This document shows, piece after piece, positions 24,434-36,509 of a stretch of DNA of 64,000 nt. Source of the DNA: Desmodus rotundus (Eukaryota > Chordata > Mammalia > Chiroptera > Phyllostomidae); contig NC_071392.1 of NCBI RefSeq assembly GCF_022682495.2, positions 51,609,459-51,673,458 on the forward strand, in the 5' to 3' direction. Made by a program: the position numbers and the translations under genes. Position 1 is the stretch's first letter; each line of letters begins with the position of its first letter. A model generated the notes under the pieces. That model did not search any database and was not told where the DNA came from. It saw only the letters and a list, made by a program, of their open reading frames with translations.

Positions 24434-25404
24434 GGTTTAGGAAAATGTTTACAGGTATTCTGCATTAATAAAAAATTCAGAATGATGTTGTTTTGCTTTT
24501 GGATCTATCATGATTCAGTTTATTCTTTATATTAATGTTGAATCCAAGGGCTGGTTATAGACAGTGGTGTTAGAATGAACATGAAATTATTGTTCCTACT
24601 GAACAGATTCAGTGAAAGAACCATTGAATGTTAACATGTATTCTTGTCAAGAACATACATAAATTATGTAAAAGTTTATGAACTGACTCTGTAATGTATC
24701 TTCAAGTAATTACTGACTTTCTATTGTAAATTTTCAACAGGCCAATGAAAAGTTCAGTTTTCCCTGAAATTCTATTTTCCCCAAATATGATTTAAATAAT
24801 TTTAATAAAAATTATTTTTCTTTTCTGAAATGAAAACCAATTTGAATACAGGTGGCTTATAAAAGTAAGCTCCCTTTAAACCAATTATCTGGAAACGATA
24901 AATCACAAAGAAAATAAAGACAATATCTGGTGGGGAGTACTAAACCAAAAAAGCAAAAGCTGGAGAAAGGAAAAGGGAGAGAAAAATATAGAATTTCTAG
25001 AAGGAACCACAAAAAGCCAGTAGCTCTGTATCAGATCAAGATCTAGAAAATGAGGCACTGGCTCTAGAGCCCGGCAGGGAGTGCGTGATGTTCACTTAAA
25101 TTACTACGGACTTAGGCAAGGTACCCATTATAGCTGGAGCACGGCATTCCTCACCCTGATACAGATGAAAACATTGCTGGAGGCTCTGGTTTGTTCTGGA
25201 GGACAAAGCATTCTTAGACATGCTAGAAGAAATAATTCAAAGAAAAAAAACAAAGAAATTCTAACTGGATTAAGAGAGAAAGAGAAAGTAAGTTTCAAAA
25301 GGACTATTCACATGAAATTCTATCCAGGGAGATTCTTTGGACCCCAGAAAGAGGACTATTCTGGACACAGCCTTCATCCAGAAGGGAAGCTAGAATTCTT
25401 GATC

Positions 25405-25565
25405 AGTAGTGCCCAACAGAATATTAAGCAAATAATTTTAAATTTTCCAGTAGCTACATTAAAGAGTAAAAAGGGGTGAAATTTTATAAATATATTTAAC
25501 ACAACATATCCAAATATTATCATTTTAACATTGCTAAATGTTAAAGTAATACCAATACTATTTTT
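25405..25565 (+). mobile_element. hAT-like DNA transposon fossil
   Basis: AGTAGTGCCCAACAGAATAT, TTTTCCAGTAGCTACATTAA, AACACAACATATCCAAATAT and TATCATTTTAACAT correspond in order to a MER-type nonautonomous element common in mammals. The exact family is not certain. Confidence 0.5.
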
Positions 25566-25579
25566 GGTATTTATTGTAT

Positions 25580-26460
25580 TCTCTCATTTTGAGGGGCTCT
25601 TACTTGCACGTTGAATCAGGTCTGCCTCTCTTCAGTATTTATCATTCAATTATAGATCGTTTTCTTCCTTATTTCTTTTTGATTAAAAATTTTATCTTCT
25701 ATTTCTCATGCAGCATTATCTTTGTTGTCTATTTGCTCATGTTCCTTCTAGTTTAATCTTCATTGCTGAAATGATCTTTTACTTATATTTTCTGAGTTCT
25801 GTCACCTCACTTGAGATTATTAAATTCTGATTTTTGTTATTCTTTTATGCCTATATCACTTCTTAAAGATGTCTTATAACTTGTTCTGAATAATAAATAA
25901 CATTTGTGATCTATTTTGTGGGTTTTTCTTTTTGGTGTGCTTCTGTTGTTAAGGATGTTATTCTACTCCATATTCACTTTTTCCTTAAACCTTAGTATGG
26001 GAATTGACCTTGGTACTTTTCTGGTCCTTGTTTTCAGGCCCTGGCAGGAAATGCTGGCTGCTTAACTGTGAAGTTCACAGGGGCTTCTGGGCTGCCCAAG
26101 CCCCTTCATCTAACTTCAACCCTGCACCCACCCTTCTCAGAGCAGCCCATGGTCTTTGCCAGGAAACTCCAGCCAGCTGTTTCGATGTTCTCCTGGCTTA
26201 AGTCCGCTAGATGCCCCCTTGCGCCCCTCGGTTTTTTCCTCACACAGACGCGGATACCACAGCAGGACTTTTGGCTGTTGGTGGTTTTTCCCATCCACTT
26301 GAATCTTGGGGTTTTTAGGGCTATCCTGTCATTCAGTTTTATTGCAAATGTTGCCTATGGGTATGTGGCTGTGTGATCCAGTTGTTCCATTTTTATGTGA
26401 GGACTCAGGCAGCCAGACTTGGGAGGATGCTGCCACTGCCATCATCTTCCTAGAATCCTC
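25580..26460 (-). mobile_element. Old L1 5' UTR
   Basis: On the minus strand it begins with the L1 5'-end signature AGGAAGATGATGGCAGTGGC and continues with a GC-richer 5' UTR followed by an AT-rich segment. No ORF1 remains. The long frames here are antisense to the UTR and not genes. Confidence 0.55.
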
Positions 26461-26499
26461 CAAGCAAAAAGTGTTAACAGATCAGTGTTATATGTGTTA

Positions 26500-27133
26500 T
26501 ATACACCTAAAATAAAGGTGTATATGTGATATAACCTTTATATTAGGTACAGTGAGGTGAACTTTAGAGTCACAAATGCATAAATACTGCTGGGCCATCA
26601 ACTGTGCACGTGCTATCAGTTCAGAATGACTGCCATGCGACTGCAATAAAATGTAACAAGAGTTTTCTTGTACTTTGAGTCTTATATCCCTGACATTATG
26701 AACAACTTAAAGAATTACTGAGTACCAATTAGTCATAAGACACTCTTCTAGAAGCATCGACATGATGAAGACCCTTTCTATAAAAGAAAATTTGAGTCTA
26801 GAAGCTAGAGAAATAACTAAAATACCACATGAAAATAGGTGTAAATCAAGAAACAGTACAAAGCAGGAAATTTTATTTCTGAGGTGGGGCAGGGAGAGGC
26901 AACAGTGGCCATAATCATGACTATAAGCCCCTTAAGGGTGGGAATGATGTTTAAATCATGAGAGACAACACTTCATTAAATATTCACTATAAAAACTTTC
27001 ATTTAAAAAGATTTAAAAAATTAATGTATGTTAGAGTGTGAAGGATAAAAATCAAAATTTTATTTAGGTCTGAATAAAAAGACCATCCTCCAATAATTAA
27101 CAACTAGGTTATCTAAATTAATATCAGTATATT
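26500..27133. other. Intron, nothing else recognised
   Basis: AT-rich intronic sequence. Confidence 0.5.
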
Positions 27134-28589
27134 CAGGCCTGTAAGAGATATTTGAAGCTGGCAAGATGGCAGAGAAGTGAATGAAGCCACACTAACCTCC
27201 TCCCAGGACCAATCTGGAATTATAACTAAATTGTGGAGAAATCACCTGGAAAAAAAATGAACAATGGCAAGAGAGAAGCCTTAAAGCCTCGGACAGATAA
27301 AAGAATCAGCTTCAGCACAACCTGAGTGCTAAGGAGTGCAGTAGAGACTTGAGAAGGCTGGCTGGACACCCACAGGCAGCAATGCCAGAGGGATAATTAA
27401 GCAACTGGCTGGATCCCTCTGAGAAGTGTGGGGCCTAAACCCTAAGCTGGGATCCCCAGCCTAGAGCACCGGAGCCCCAAAAGTACGCAGATAACAACCA
27501 GGAGCAAAAAGCAGCAGGGTTGCTCTCTGCCAGAGACAGACGGCTGGAGACACAGAGCCATTTAAAGGAAATGCACAAATTTTCATTTGCAGCCACTTAC
27601 ACTGGGCTCCATCAAAGGCGGGGGCAGAGTAGGCTAGAGACGCCTGAGGAGAGACTGGGGATGGAAGCTTTGGGGACAGAACTGAGAGAGTAGCGGGGCC
27701 CCGGTACTGAGTCATCACTCATATGGCAGCAGCCATCCTGCTCAGGCAGACCACTCCTCCTGAGCAGCAGCAGCCTGAGGAGAAACAATGGCCCCAACAG
27801 TGCTTAAGCTGATTGCTGAGTGCAGAGTGACCAGATTAACAACTGAAAGAGTCAGCCACAGACAGCAGATCCCTGGCAGTCTCAGAGGAGGCTGCCTAAG
27901 GTCAGACTGGGTCAACATCTGACGTCATGAGAGGCAGATCCAGAAAGAAAAAACAGTGGTAAATACTAGTGGTTGCCAATACGAAATCCACTGTGGTTTT
28001 CTCCATGATTTGCAAAATTTTCTTTCCTGCATAGCTTTTTAACATTCATTTCTTGTCCAGCAAGTTTGTGCATATTAAGTCACTAGATTTTATACTATAC
28101 TTTATTTCTCTCCTTTCTTATAATACTTTTAATCTTTATACCCTTATTAATAATATTGGTTCATTTGCTGTTGATAGTGGGACTGCGGCGGGGGGGAGTT
28201 ATTTTTGCCGATGTGGGTTTGTTTCCTGGTCTTTGTGGTTTTGTTCTGGCTGTACCTCAAAAGAACATACAAGATGTGGTGGGTGGAGTGACCCTCAGTC
28301 AACCAGCTGGAGGGAAGCACCCACCAAAGAATGGCCCAACAACAATCAAAACCCAATTACATCCAGAGAGCCAACATAAATGACATAAAGGGCATCCCAA
28401 GAGCATCAAGTTCAGGAGATCTAGGAGACTGCACCACTGAATCTCACAGGTCTTCTACCATAGAAGTTCACACCACAGACTCAGGGAGTCAAAACATCAA
28501 TTTAGGAAGCAGAAGCAAACAGAAGTCTCACAAATAATGGGAAGACAAAGAAACACCCCCAATCAAAAGGAAAGGAATCCTCAGAAAGA

Positions 28590-29440
28590 ATGCTAAATGA
28601 AATGGAGGCAAGTGAACTATCAGATACTGAGTTCAAAACAATGGTTATAAGGAAGCTCTATGAGCTCAGGGAAAATTACCAAAAACCACAGGGAAACTAT
28701 GAGGAACTTACTGCAAACTATATCAGCAAGAAAAAGGACATAGAAACTATCAACAAGAGCCAAGAAGAAATGAAAAATATAATTTCTGAATTGAAGAACA
28801 CAGTAGAAGGAATCAAAATCAGGCTAGATAAAGCAGAGGATTGAATCAGCAAGCTGGATGACAAGGTAGAAAAAAACTCCCAGAAAGAGCAAGAAAGGAA
28901 AAAGACTAAAAATGAACAAAGTGGGGTTAAGGGAACTGCAGGACACCACGAAATGTAATAATATCCATATAATAGAGATACCAGAAGGAGAAGAAGAAAA
29001 GCAAGAGAGAGAAAACCTGTTTGAAAGAGTAATGATGGAAAACTTCCCTAATTTGATGAGAGAAAAAGTCACACAAATCTAGAAGCAGAGAGGGTCCCAA
29101 TCAAGAGGAACCAAAGAGGCCTACTCCAAGACACATCATAATTAAAATGGCAAGCTTCACAAACAGAGAGAGAGTCTTAAAGGCAGCAAGGAAGAAAACA
29201 GGTAGTAACATACAAGGGAGCTTCAATAAGGCTAGCAGCTGGCTTCTCAATGGAATTGCTCCAAGCTAGAAGGGAATGCTAAGAAATATTCCAAAGGCCT
29301 ACAACCAAGACTACTGTACCCAGCAAGGCTCTCAATTAAAATGGAAGGCCAGATAAGGAGTTTCCCAGACAAAAGAAGCCTCAAAGAATACACCTCCACC
29401 AAACCAGCACTGCATGAAATGCTGAAGAGACTGCTTTAAG
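28590..29440 (+). pseudogene. L1 ORF1 remnant
   Basis: The first piece (28590-28844, 84 codons) encodes coiled-coil sequence, MLNEMEASELSDTEFKTMVI then repeated KNxxE heptads. Later pieces carry the RRM start (ATAATAGAGATACCAGAAGG) and C-terminal motifs. A stop at 28842-28844 and several frameshifts break it. Confidence 0.8.
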
Positions 29441-29493
29441 AAAAGGAAGAAAAAGAGTGAGAGAGAGAGGAACACAGGTACAAAGGGGGTAAA

Positions 29494-29780
29494 ATGGAAA
29501 TTCGTAAGTACCTATCATTAATACCCTTAAATGTAAATGGATTAAGTGCTCCAATCAAAAGACATAGGGTAGCTGCATGGATAAGAAAACATGACTCCCA
29601 CATATGCTGTCTATAAAAGACCCACCATAGAACAAAAGATCCACACAGACCGAAAATGAAGGGTTGGAAAAAATTACTCCAAGCAAATGGACAGGAAAAA
29701 GCCAGGGTAGCAATACTTATATCAGACAAAATAGATTTGAAAACAAAGGCCATAAAACGAGACCCAGAAGGACACTTCAT
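29494..29780 (+). pseudogene. L1 ORF2 start (endonuclease N-terminus), truncated
   Basis: ATGGAAATTCGTAAG is followed by the conserved TTAAATGTAAATGGATTAAG (LNVNGL) and AAAAGACATAGGG, the start of the L1 endonuclease. The sequence ends at about 29780 after GACACTTCAT. Confidence 0.8.
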
Positions 29781-29848
29781 AAATATCTCTTACAGGTCTG
29801 TATTAAATCAATATTCTCGATTATTACTTGTACCTCTATCATAGATAC

Positions 29849-29924
29849 ATTTATATCTATGTAAGTCTATCACACACATATTTATATCTATGTAAATATA
29901 TCATGAATATATTTATATCTATGT
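29849..29924. repeat. Three-unit 31-bp minisatellite
   Basis: ATTTATATCTATGT recurs at 29849, 29880 and 29911, exactly 31 bp apart. Confidence 0.75.
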
Positions 29925-30129
29925 GGCTTAAAGATATATTTTAGTGAGAGATACAATTATGAAATGTATTAATCTCTTCAGAATAATTTAGTAAAGGGTT
30001 ATCTATATCTTTCCACAAATTTTCTTTCAATTAATTTTATTGAATACAATAGTTTAATTTTCTGATTGTTAAAAAAAAAACAGTTTTTCTTTTACTGAGT
30101 AACTAAATATATTGGTAATATTAACAATA

Positions 30130-30330
30130 ACTTAATAATAACTCTCATTTAATGACTATTAGGCTGAGAGGTAACATGCTAAATATTTTACAGACATTAT
30201 CTATTTTTTTCCATAACATCCCTATATTTATTTTAGAGGGCACTGATGCTCAACAAGGTTAAGCAGCTTGACTGAAGTTACTTAAGTAGAAGGTAGTAGA
30301 AGTAAGAATTTGAAGTCTTACTTTTCCCAG
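30130..30330 (-). mobile_element. MIR SINE fragment
   Basis: TAACATGCTAAATATTTTAC, ACATTATCTATTTTTTTCC, GATGCTCAACAAGGTTAAGC and TAGTAGAAGTAAGAATTTGA follow antisense MIR. Confidence 0.6.
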
Positions 30331-31295
30331 TTGTAAGTCACACTTGAAAACAAATCAGATCACAGAGATGCTAGAATAGAAGTGAACTACAGTTACAGAA
30401 ATGGAAGTTAAGGGCTTGACAACCCTCTGGTAGAGTTACATGCATGCAGCCACAGTACACCAGTCTCTCTCTTGAATTTGCTATGCTGTGACAAGAGCAA
30501 AAGCACTGCAATACACAGAACTTTTACTGCTTTTTAATTTTTGACCCTTTTTTTCCCCTTTGCTGGTGTTCCTAAAAGGGCCACTAGCTAAATGTGACAC
30601 AGAAGCATTTGGCATCTTACTGACACTGAAGAAAGTGATGACCTATAGATTTTAGCTTCTATGGTTCTTAAAAAGCAAATGAAAAAGGTTTGTCAAGCAA
30701 CCTGTAAGAACAATTACTTTTATTGTCTTATATTCACTTACGAAAAAGTATCGAGGCCCTTTTATGATATAACATCCACAACTTTTCAGTAAGTTTGAAC
30801 ACTGTCAGCATGACCACTGACCTAAGAAAATACACTTGGAACTCACAACATTCCAACATCTTCAATATTGTGCTGTGAAGCAGATATATTTAAGTAGAAG
30901 TGACTTCACAGTGCTTTACGCCAGCAAGTTATGGAGAAGACCTAATATTTGGGAGTGGAAGAGAAGAGAATGACTAATGGATGAAATAAAAATATTCAGC
31001 TCAGGAGGCAATAGTACACATAAATCAAAACTATTTAAAATAAGTTTAGTCTGCAATTTAATTCCATCTTTTCTAATCAACATTCAACACACTTCTGTGT
31101 TAAATGACAAAGTTAAGCTGATGTGATTATCTCATTTACTGAACTTCAGCAGTCCTGAAGCAGCACTGAGGAAGAGTGAATTTAGTGAGTAGCCTACAAC
31201 ACACTGCTTAGACAACAGAAAAGGTAATGATCTATGATTTGCTGGGTCAAAAGGCTCAAACCAGACAGTTATACTTTGTTAATAGGTTATTTAAA
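30331..31295. other. Intron, nothing else recognised
   Basis: No exon or repeat recognised. Confidence 0.5.
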
Positions 31296-31299
31296 AAAA

Positions 31300-31970
31300 A
31301 AAAAAGGAAAGACATTAAGTATTGGTGAGGATATGGAGAAGTTGGAAATCCTGAACACTGTTGGTGGGAATGCAAAATGATGTGGCTACAATGACAAGAC
31401 TATGGAAGTTCCACAGAAAATTGAACACAGAACTACCTATACTATCTGGACACATATCCAAAGAACTGAAATCAGGATCTTGAAGAGGTATTAGCATTTC
31501 TATGTTTCTTGCAGCACTATTCACAGTAGCCAAAGAGTGGGAACAACCTAAATGTCCATCCACAGAGGAATGAATAAAGAAAATGTGGCATATACATACA
31601 ATGCAACATTATTCAGCCTTAAAAAATTCAGCAATATGCAACAATATAGATAAACTCTGACAAGATTATGCCGAGTGAAATAAACCAGTCACATAAAGAC
31701 AAACACTGCCTGATTCCACTTATATGAGGTATTTAAAAACAGTGAAATTCATAGAATCAAAGTGTGGAATGGTGGTTGCCAAGGGCTGGTGGGAGGAAAA
31801 ACGGGGAGTTGCTAATCAATGTGCATAAAGTGTCAGTTACACAAAGCTCCCGAGAGCTGCTTGCACCTATGGTTAACAATACCATATTGTACACTCAAAA
31901 ATTTGTTAAGAGGGTAGATCACATGTTAAGTGTTCTTACCACAAAAAAATAAAACTTAAAATAAATAATT
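31300..31970 (+). mobile_element. Old L1 (L1M-type) 3' end
   Basis: TTGGTGAGGATATGGAGAAG, CTGTTGGTGGGAATGCAAAA, ACCTAAATGTCCATCCACAG, AGCCTTAAAAAATTCAGC and GGTTGCCAAGGGCTGGTGGG are standard ORF2-end and 3' UTR blocks of older mammalian L1s. It ends in an A-rich tail. Confidence 0.85.
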
Positions 31971-32477
31971 TTAGACACCAATAAAACCCCCAAACTACCT
32001 TGATTCATCAACTACATTTATCAAACACTAAAAAATAGCAAACAAGAGCTCTTCTCCTTTATCAAAAAGTTGAAAGAATCATGTCACAGTCTAGATTTGG
32101 CTCCCTTTCCTTGGAAACAAATTTGATAGCTATCCAGAGCAACTATGTTTAGTCCCTAACCATTTGAAGGAAAAACAGTGAAGGGTTGTCAATCCCAGAA
32201 TAAAACAACAGGAAATATATTTGTGACTTTTCCACATGAGATAAGTCTCTGAACAAAAATAAAAGAACAAATCTACCACACTTCTATTTCATTTGGCTGT
32301 TTGAAGAAGAGGTGAGCAGACATTACCAGTATTTTAAAAGGGATCCCTGGATTCTGGAGAATTTCTTCCCTACGGTTTTTATTTAAATGCCCAGAGCAAG
32401 CCTCTGTCCTTCTGATGAGTTTTCCGGCTGCCATCAAGGTCCAGGGGTTAGGTACAGGGAATACATGGGAAGAACGT

Positions 32478-32700
32478 ATGGCACAGAGATTATGAGCAAG
32501 AGATGAGAAATTAGGTGTACCTGGGTTCAAATGTTGCCTTCTTTCCTTATGAATGTAATCTTGAGGTCACTTAACCCTTGTAAACCTGTTTCTTCACCAA
32601 TAAAATGGGATAACAGCTGCTCCCTATTGAGATCATTATGAAGATTAAATGAAATTGGAATGTATTTAGCATTTGCCTGGTAGTTGTTCTTATAAAAGGG
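32478..32700 (+). mobile_element. MIR SINE
   Basis: ACCTGGGTTCAAATGTTGCC, TTGAGGTCACTTAACCCTTG, TTCTTCACCAATAAAATGGG and ATGAAGATTAAATGAAAT give most of the MIR core. Confidence 0.75.
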
Positions 32701-32819
32701 ATAAAATATATTTGTTACTTCAGGTACTTCATATTTTTTACCACTACTTATCACTGAAAAAAATTATTAATTCTGCTAACAACAAATATTTGAGTCTCTA
32801 GCACTGAGTGGGAAAGACT

Positions 32820-33110
32820 TCTTACTTTGAGGAGGAATGGATAGAGAAATTACATAATAAAAAGCACATTTACATAACACATAGACACAGACAACAGTGT
32901 GGGGACAGCCAGAGGGAAAGGGGGGTGGGAGTAGGTGGAGGTGGGCAAAGGAGGGTAAACAGGGATGAAAAGGGACTTTGCTTGGGGTAATGGGCATACA
33001 ATGTAGTGTGCAAGTGATGTTTTATTGAGTTGTACAATTGACACCTGTATCGTTTTGTGAACCAATGTCACCCCCAATTAAGTTCAATAAAATGAAATAA
33101 ATGAAGCAAG
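32820..33110 (+). mobile_element. L1 3' UTR fragment
   Basis: Purine-rich GGGAAAGGGGGGTGGGAGTA, then GACTTTGCTTGGGGTAATGG, TGTACAATTGACACCTGTAT and CCAATGTCACCCCCAATTAA with an A-rich end, as in L1 3' ends. Confidence 0.65.
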
Positions 33111-33221
33111 TGTAGTAAAATCTTAATTGCAGAATCTAGGAGGTGAGTATATGGGTGCCCACTGTAAAATTCTTTACCTTTTTGTATGTTTTAGATATTT
33201 CATAATAAAATGTTGAGGAAA

Positions 33222-35143
33222 GGAGAACCAAGATGGCGACATAGGTAGACACACTGCACCTCCTCGCCCAACCAGAACTGACAGAAAATCGAAGGGCAAG
33301 GGGGTCTGACACCAAGGAAATAAAAAAATAAACATTCATCCAGACCGGTAGGAGGGGCAGAGACGGGCACCGGGGTGGAGAGGACTAGTGTGGCCGTGGC
33401 TGGACCGAGACTGGCAGAGTGTGGGACAAACGGGGCAGGCAGTCCGACCACTAGCAGAACCTTCGGCCCCACATTCGCGCACAGATAAACCGGGACGAAT
33501 GGCGGGGAGCGAAGCAGACCCCGTAACCCAGGGCTCCAGGGCTCCAGCACGGGTGAAATAAAGCCTCAAACCTCCGAATGAAAGAGCCCGTGGGGGTTGG
33601 GGCGGCAGCAGGAGAGACTCCCAGCCTCACAGGAGAGGTCATTGGAGAGAACCACAGGGGCCTAGAGTGTGCACAAGCCCACCCACTCGGGAACCAGCAT
33701 GAGAGGGGCCCAATTTGATTGTGGGTAGCGGAGTGAAAGACTAAAATCCGGTGGAGAGTGGAGCTGGCACCATTGCTCCCTCTCGGCCCCTCTCCCCGTA
33801 CAGCATCAGAGCACAGCGACCAGCGTTACCCCGCTGCGGGGAAGACCTAAGGCTCCGCCCCTTTAAGTAACAGATGCACCAAGACAAAAAAAAAAAAAAA
33901 AAAAAGGCCCAAATGAAAGAACAGATCAAAGCTCCAGAAAAAATACAACTAAGCGAGGAAGAGATAGCCAACCTATCAGATGCACAGTTCAAAACACTGG
34001 TTATTAAGACGCTCACAGAATTGGTTGAATCTGTTCGAAAACCAGATGAAAAAATGAAGCCTATGCTAAGAGAAACAAAGGAAAATGTACAGGGAACCAA
34101 TAGTGATGCGAAGGAAACTGGGACTCAAATCAATGGTGTGGACCAGAAGGAAGAAAGAAACATCCAACCAGAAAGGGATGAAGAAACAAGAATTTGGAAA
34201 AATGAGGAGAGGCTTAGGAACCTCCAGGACATCTTGAAATGTTCCAACATCCGAATTATATGGGTGCCAGAAGGAGAAGAGGAAGAACAAAAAATTGAAA
34301 ACTTATTTGAACAAATAATGAAGGAGAACTTCCCCAGTCTGGCAAAGGAAATAGACTTCCAGGAAGTCCAGGAAGCTCAGAGAGTCCCAAAGAAGCTGGA
34401 CCCAAGAAAGCACACACCGAGGCACATCATAATTACATTAGCCAAGATTAAAGAGAAGGAGAGAATCTTAGAAGCAGCAAGAGAAAAGGACACAGTTACC
34501 TACAAAGGACTTCCCATAAGACTGTCAGCTGATTTCTCCAAAGAGACCTTACAGGCAAGAAGGGGCTGGCAAGAAGTATTCCAAGTCATGAAAGGCAAGG
34601 GCCTACATCCAAGATTACTGTATCCAGCACAGCTGTCATTTAGAATGGAAGGGCAGATAAAGTGGTTCTCAGATAAGGTGAAGTTAAAGGAGTTCATCTT
34701 CACCAAGCCCTTATTATATGAAATGTTAAAGGGACTTATCTAAGAAAAATAAGATAAAAAATGTGAACAGTAAAAATGACAGCAAACTCACAGTTATTAA
34801 CAACCCACCTAAAACAAAAACAAAAGAAAACTAAGCAAACAACTAGAACGGAAACAGAGCCAAAGAAATGGAGATCACATGGAGGATTATCAATAGGGGA
34901 TTGGGAGGGGGAGAGATGGGGGAAAGGTACAGAGAATAAATAGCATAAATGATAGGTGGAAAATAGACAGGGAGAGGGTAAGAATAGTGTAGGAAATGTA
35001 GAAGCCAAAGATCTTATAAGTATGACCCATGGACATGAACTATAGGGGGGGAATGTGGGAGGGAGGGGGTGGGCAGGATGGAGTGGAGTGGGGGGCGGGG
35101 AAATGGGACAACTGTAATAGCATAATCAATAAATATATCAAAA
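33222..35143 (+). mobile_element. HAL1 (half-L1) copy 2, full length, ORF1 open
   Basis: A complete 1.92-kb element: 5' UTR from CCAAGATGGCGACATAGG, ORF1, purine-rich 3' UTR, AATAGCATAATCAATAAA and an A tail. It is flanked by a 15-bp duplication AAAATGTT(G/C)AGGAAA at 33207-33221 and 35144-35158 with one mismatch. There is no ORF2, so it depends on L1 in trans. The 5' UTR is richer in CpG than its neighbours. Confidence 0.95.
33874..34743 (+). CDS. HAL1 ORF1 (L1 ORF1p-like RNA-binding protein), intact frame
   Basis: An uninterrupted 289-codon frame. Residues 1-13 come from an upstream ATG and a lysine run encoded by the A tract. The family start ATGGCCCAAATG reads AAGGCCCAAATG here, so translation may instead begin at the Met at 33913 (276 aa). 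In order: a coiled coil with heptads to about residue 120, the RRM from NIRIIWVPEGEEEE (about 129), and the C-terminal domain with TPRHIIITLAKIK, LEAAREKDTVTYKG, RLSADFSKETLQARR and LHPRLLYPAQLSFR. In copies 1 and 3 the RRM motif has Gly where this copy has Trp (NIRIIW). Length is somewhat below the roughly 340 aa of full L1 ORF1p. The role inferred from L1 is nucleic-acid chaperone and RNP formation. Expression is unknown. Confidence 0.85.
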   Translation: MHQDKKKKKKKAQMKEQIKAPEKIQLSEEEIANLSDAQFKTLVIKTLTELVESVRKPDEKMKPMLRETKENVQGTNSDAKETGTQINGVDQKEERNIQPERDEETRIWKNEERLRNLQDILKCSNIRIIWVPEGEEEEQKIENLFEQIMKENFPSLAKEIDFQEVQEAQRVPKKLDPRKHTPRHIIITLAKIKEKERILEAAREKDTVTYKGLPIRLSADFSKETLQARRGWQEVFQVMKGKGLHPRLLYPAQLSFRMEGQIKWFSDKVKLKEFIFTKPLLYEMLKGLI

Positions 35144-35158
35144 AAAATGTTCAGGAAA

Positions 35159-36509
35159 AATTCAATGCAGAACAGGAAAATTAACAGACTATAGACAGTC
35201 AAACTGAATTATAGCAGAACAGAAAACCATATATAGCTAGATCTTTAAGCAAAACACCTTGAATGATACCAGAGCTGTCCTGACTCCTGATGAGACATAC
35301 TACCAGATGGACCATGTCACGCACATGAGAACTGTCCCACTGCTGGAACCTGCATGCCAGGGTCAGAACAGTAACAGGTGGATGGAGAGACACACTGAGA
35401 TCTAAGAAAGACATTTATCTCATAGCTCTCCTCCAGTACACACAGAGCTTCTGTTCCCAGGTCACTGTGTTCCTAACCAAGAGGCTGAAGATAGAATGAT
35501 ATGCTAAATTGTAAGAGTCACAGTCACTGGCACCACTTAATTAAAGTGAAAAAGATGTCCCATCTTGTTTCCTCCCTTTTTCTTCCTGGAATCTTTGTCA
35601 TTTTATACAGATTCCCATATAGTTTTTCTCTTGATTATTCTTATTTGTTTGAAACAAATTTCTATATAAATCAAAACTAGAAAGTAAAAAATTAATTCTC
35701 TGTATTTAAGTCATCAAGTCATCAGCCCCTGAAAGTAAACATCCAGAAAATGATATACAAATATTGGCTTCATTTCCAACTACCATTCCATAAGGAACAT
35801 GCAAAACTTTGGCGAAAAGTGCCAAAGGATTTGGGAGTCCTATGAGAATACAGGAGATCCAAGTTAAAATGTGGGGCAGGCATGGACTATAACCTACTTT
35901 TATCAATGTAATTGAAAAAAAGAAATGACATTAAAAAAGCCTTATGTGTAGAGAATAACTTCATGAATTGGTGACTAAATAGTAATCTTATCATTACTAT
36001 TATTTTTCATTTACAAAAATAAATTAATATCATACTGAGAGGAGTAACTTTTGTGTTGTTTTTGAGATTCTGACTTACAAGGAAGAGTTATAAACATCTG
36101 ACTTCTAACAAATGAATAGCCACAGATGCTTCTTTAATCTCAATGTTGTTTTCACCTCATTTCCTGAAGAACAGAAGATCACAATGTTCAGGGCTAAAGC
36201 AAATTATAATCCAGACCTCCTAATATTTCTCTTTACCTTATCCTACTCAAGGACTCTTATCTAAAACACGCTGCCTCCTGCTGTGGAAATGGTTTATATT
36301 ATTAAAGGTTTGTTCTGAAGAGGGGAAAAAAATGGTACTTAACCACTAACCATAGTAGTAAAATGTCAGTAATGTGATATTGTTGGTACTCAAGCACAGT
36401 GTATTTCACATAAATTGTAGTACAGATGAACTACACTTTAATAACATGATACTGGGGCTCCAGGGCCACTACTGGGCCAGCTATAGGCAGTCACCAAACT
36501 AGGATGGAA
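35159..36509. other. Intron, nothing else recognised
   Basis: AT-rich intronic sequence. Confidence 0.5.

Larger units (their letters stand above)
23422..24691. repeat. Block bounded by a perfect 20-bp direct repeat
   Basis: AAGTTTATGAACTGACTCTG occurs at 23422-23441 and again at 24672-24691. The 1.23 kb between has no recognised family, no poly-A or poly-T end and only short open frames. Its origin is unclear (see findings). Confidence 0.6.
27154..29780 (+). mobile_element. L1 5' fragment lacking its 3' part, between inverted flanks
   Basis: Starts at an L1 5' end (GCTGGCAAGATGGCAGAGAA), includes a long 5' UTR, ORF1 (about 28590-29440) and the first part of ORF2 from 29494. It stops abruptly inside the endonuclease region, with no 3' UTR or poly-A. 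The two immediate flanks are reverse complements of each other over 20 bp (19/20). Confidence 0.85.
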
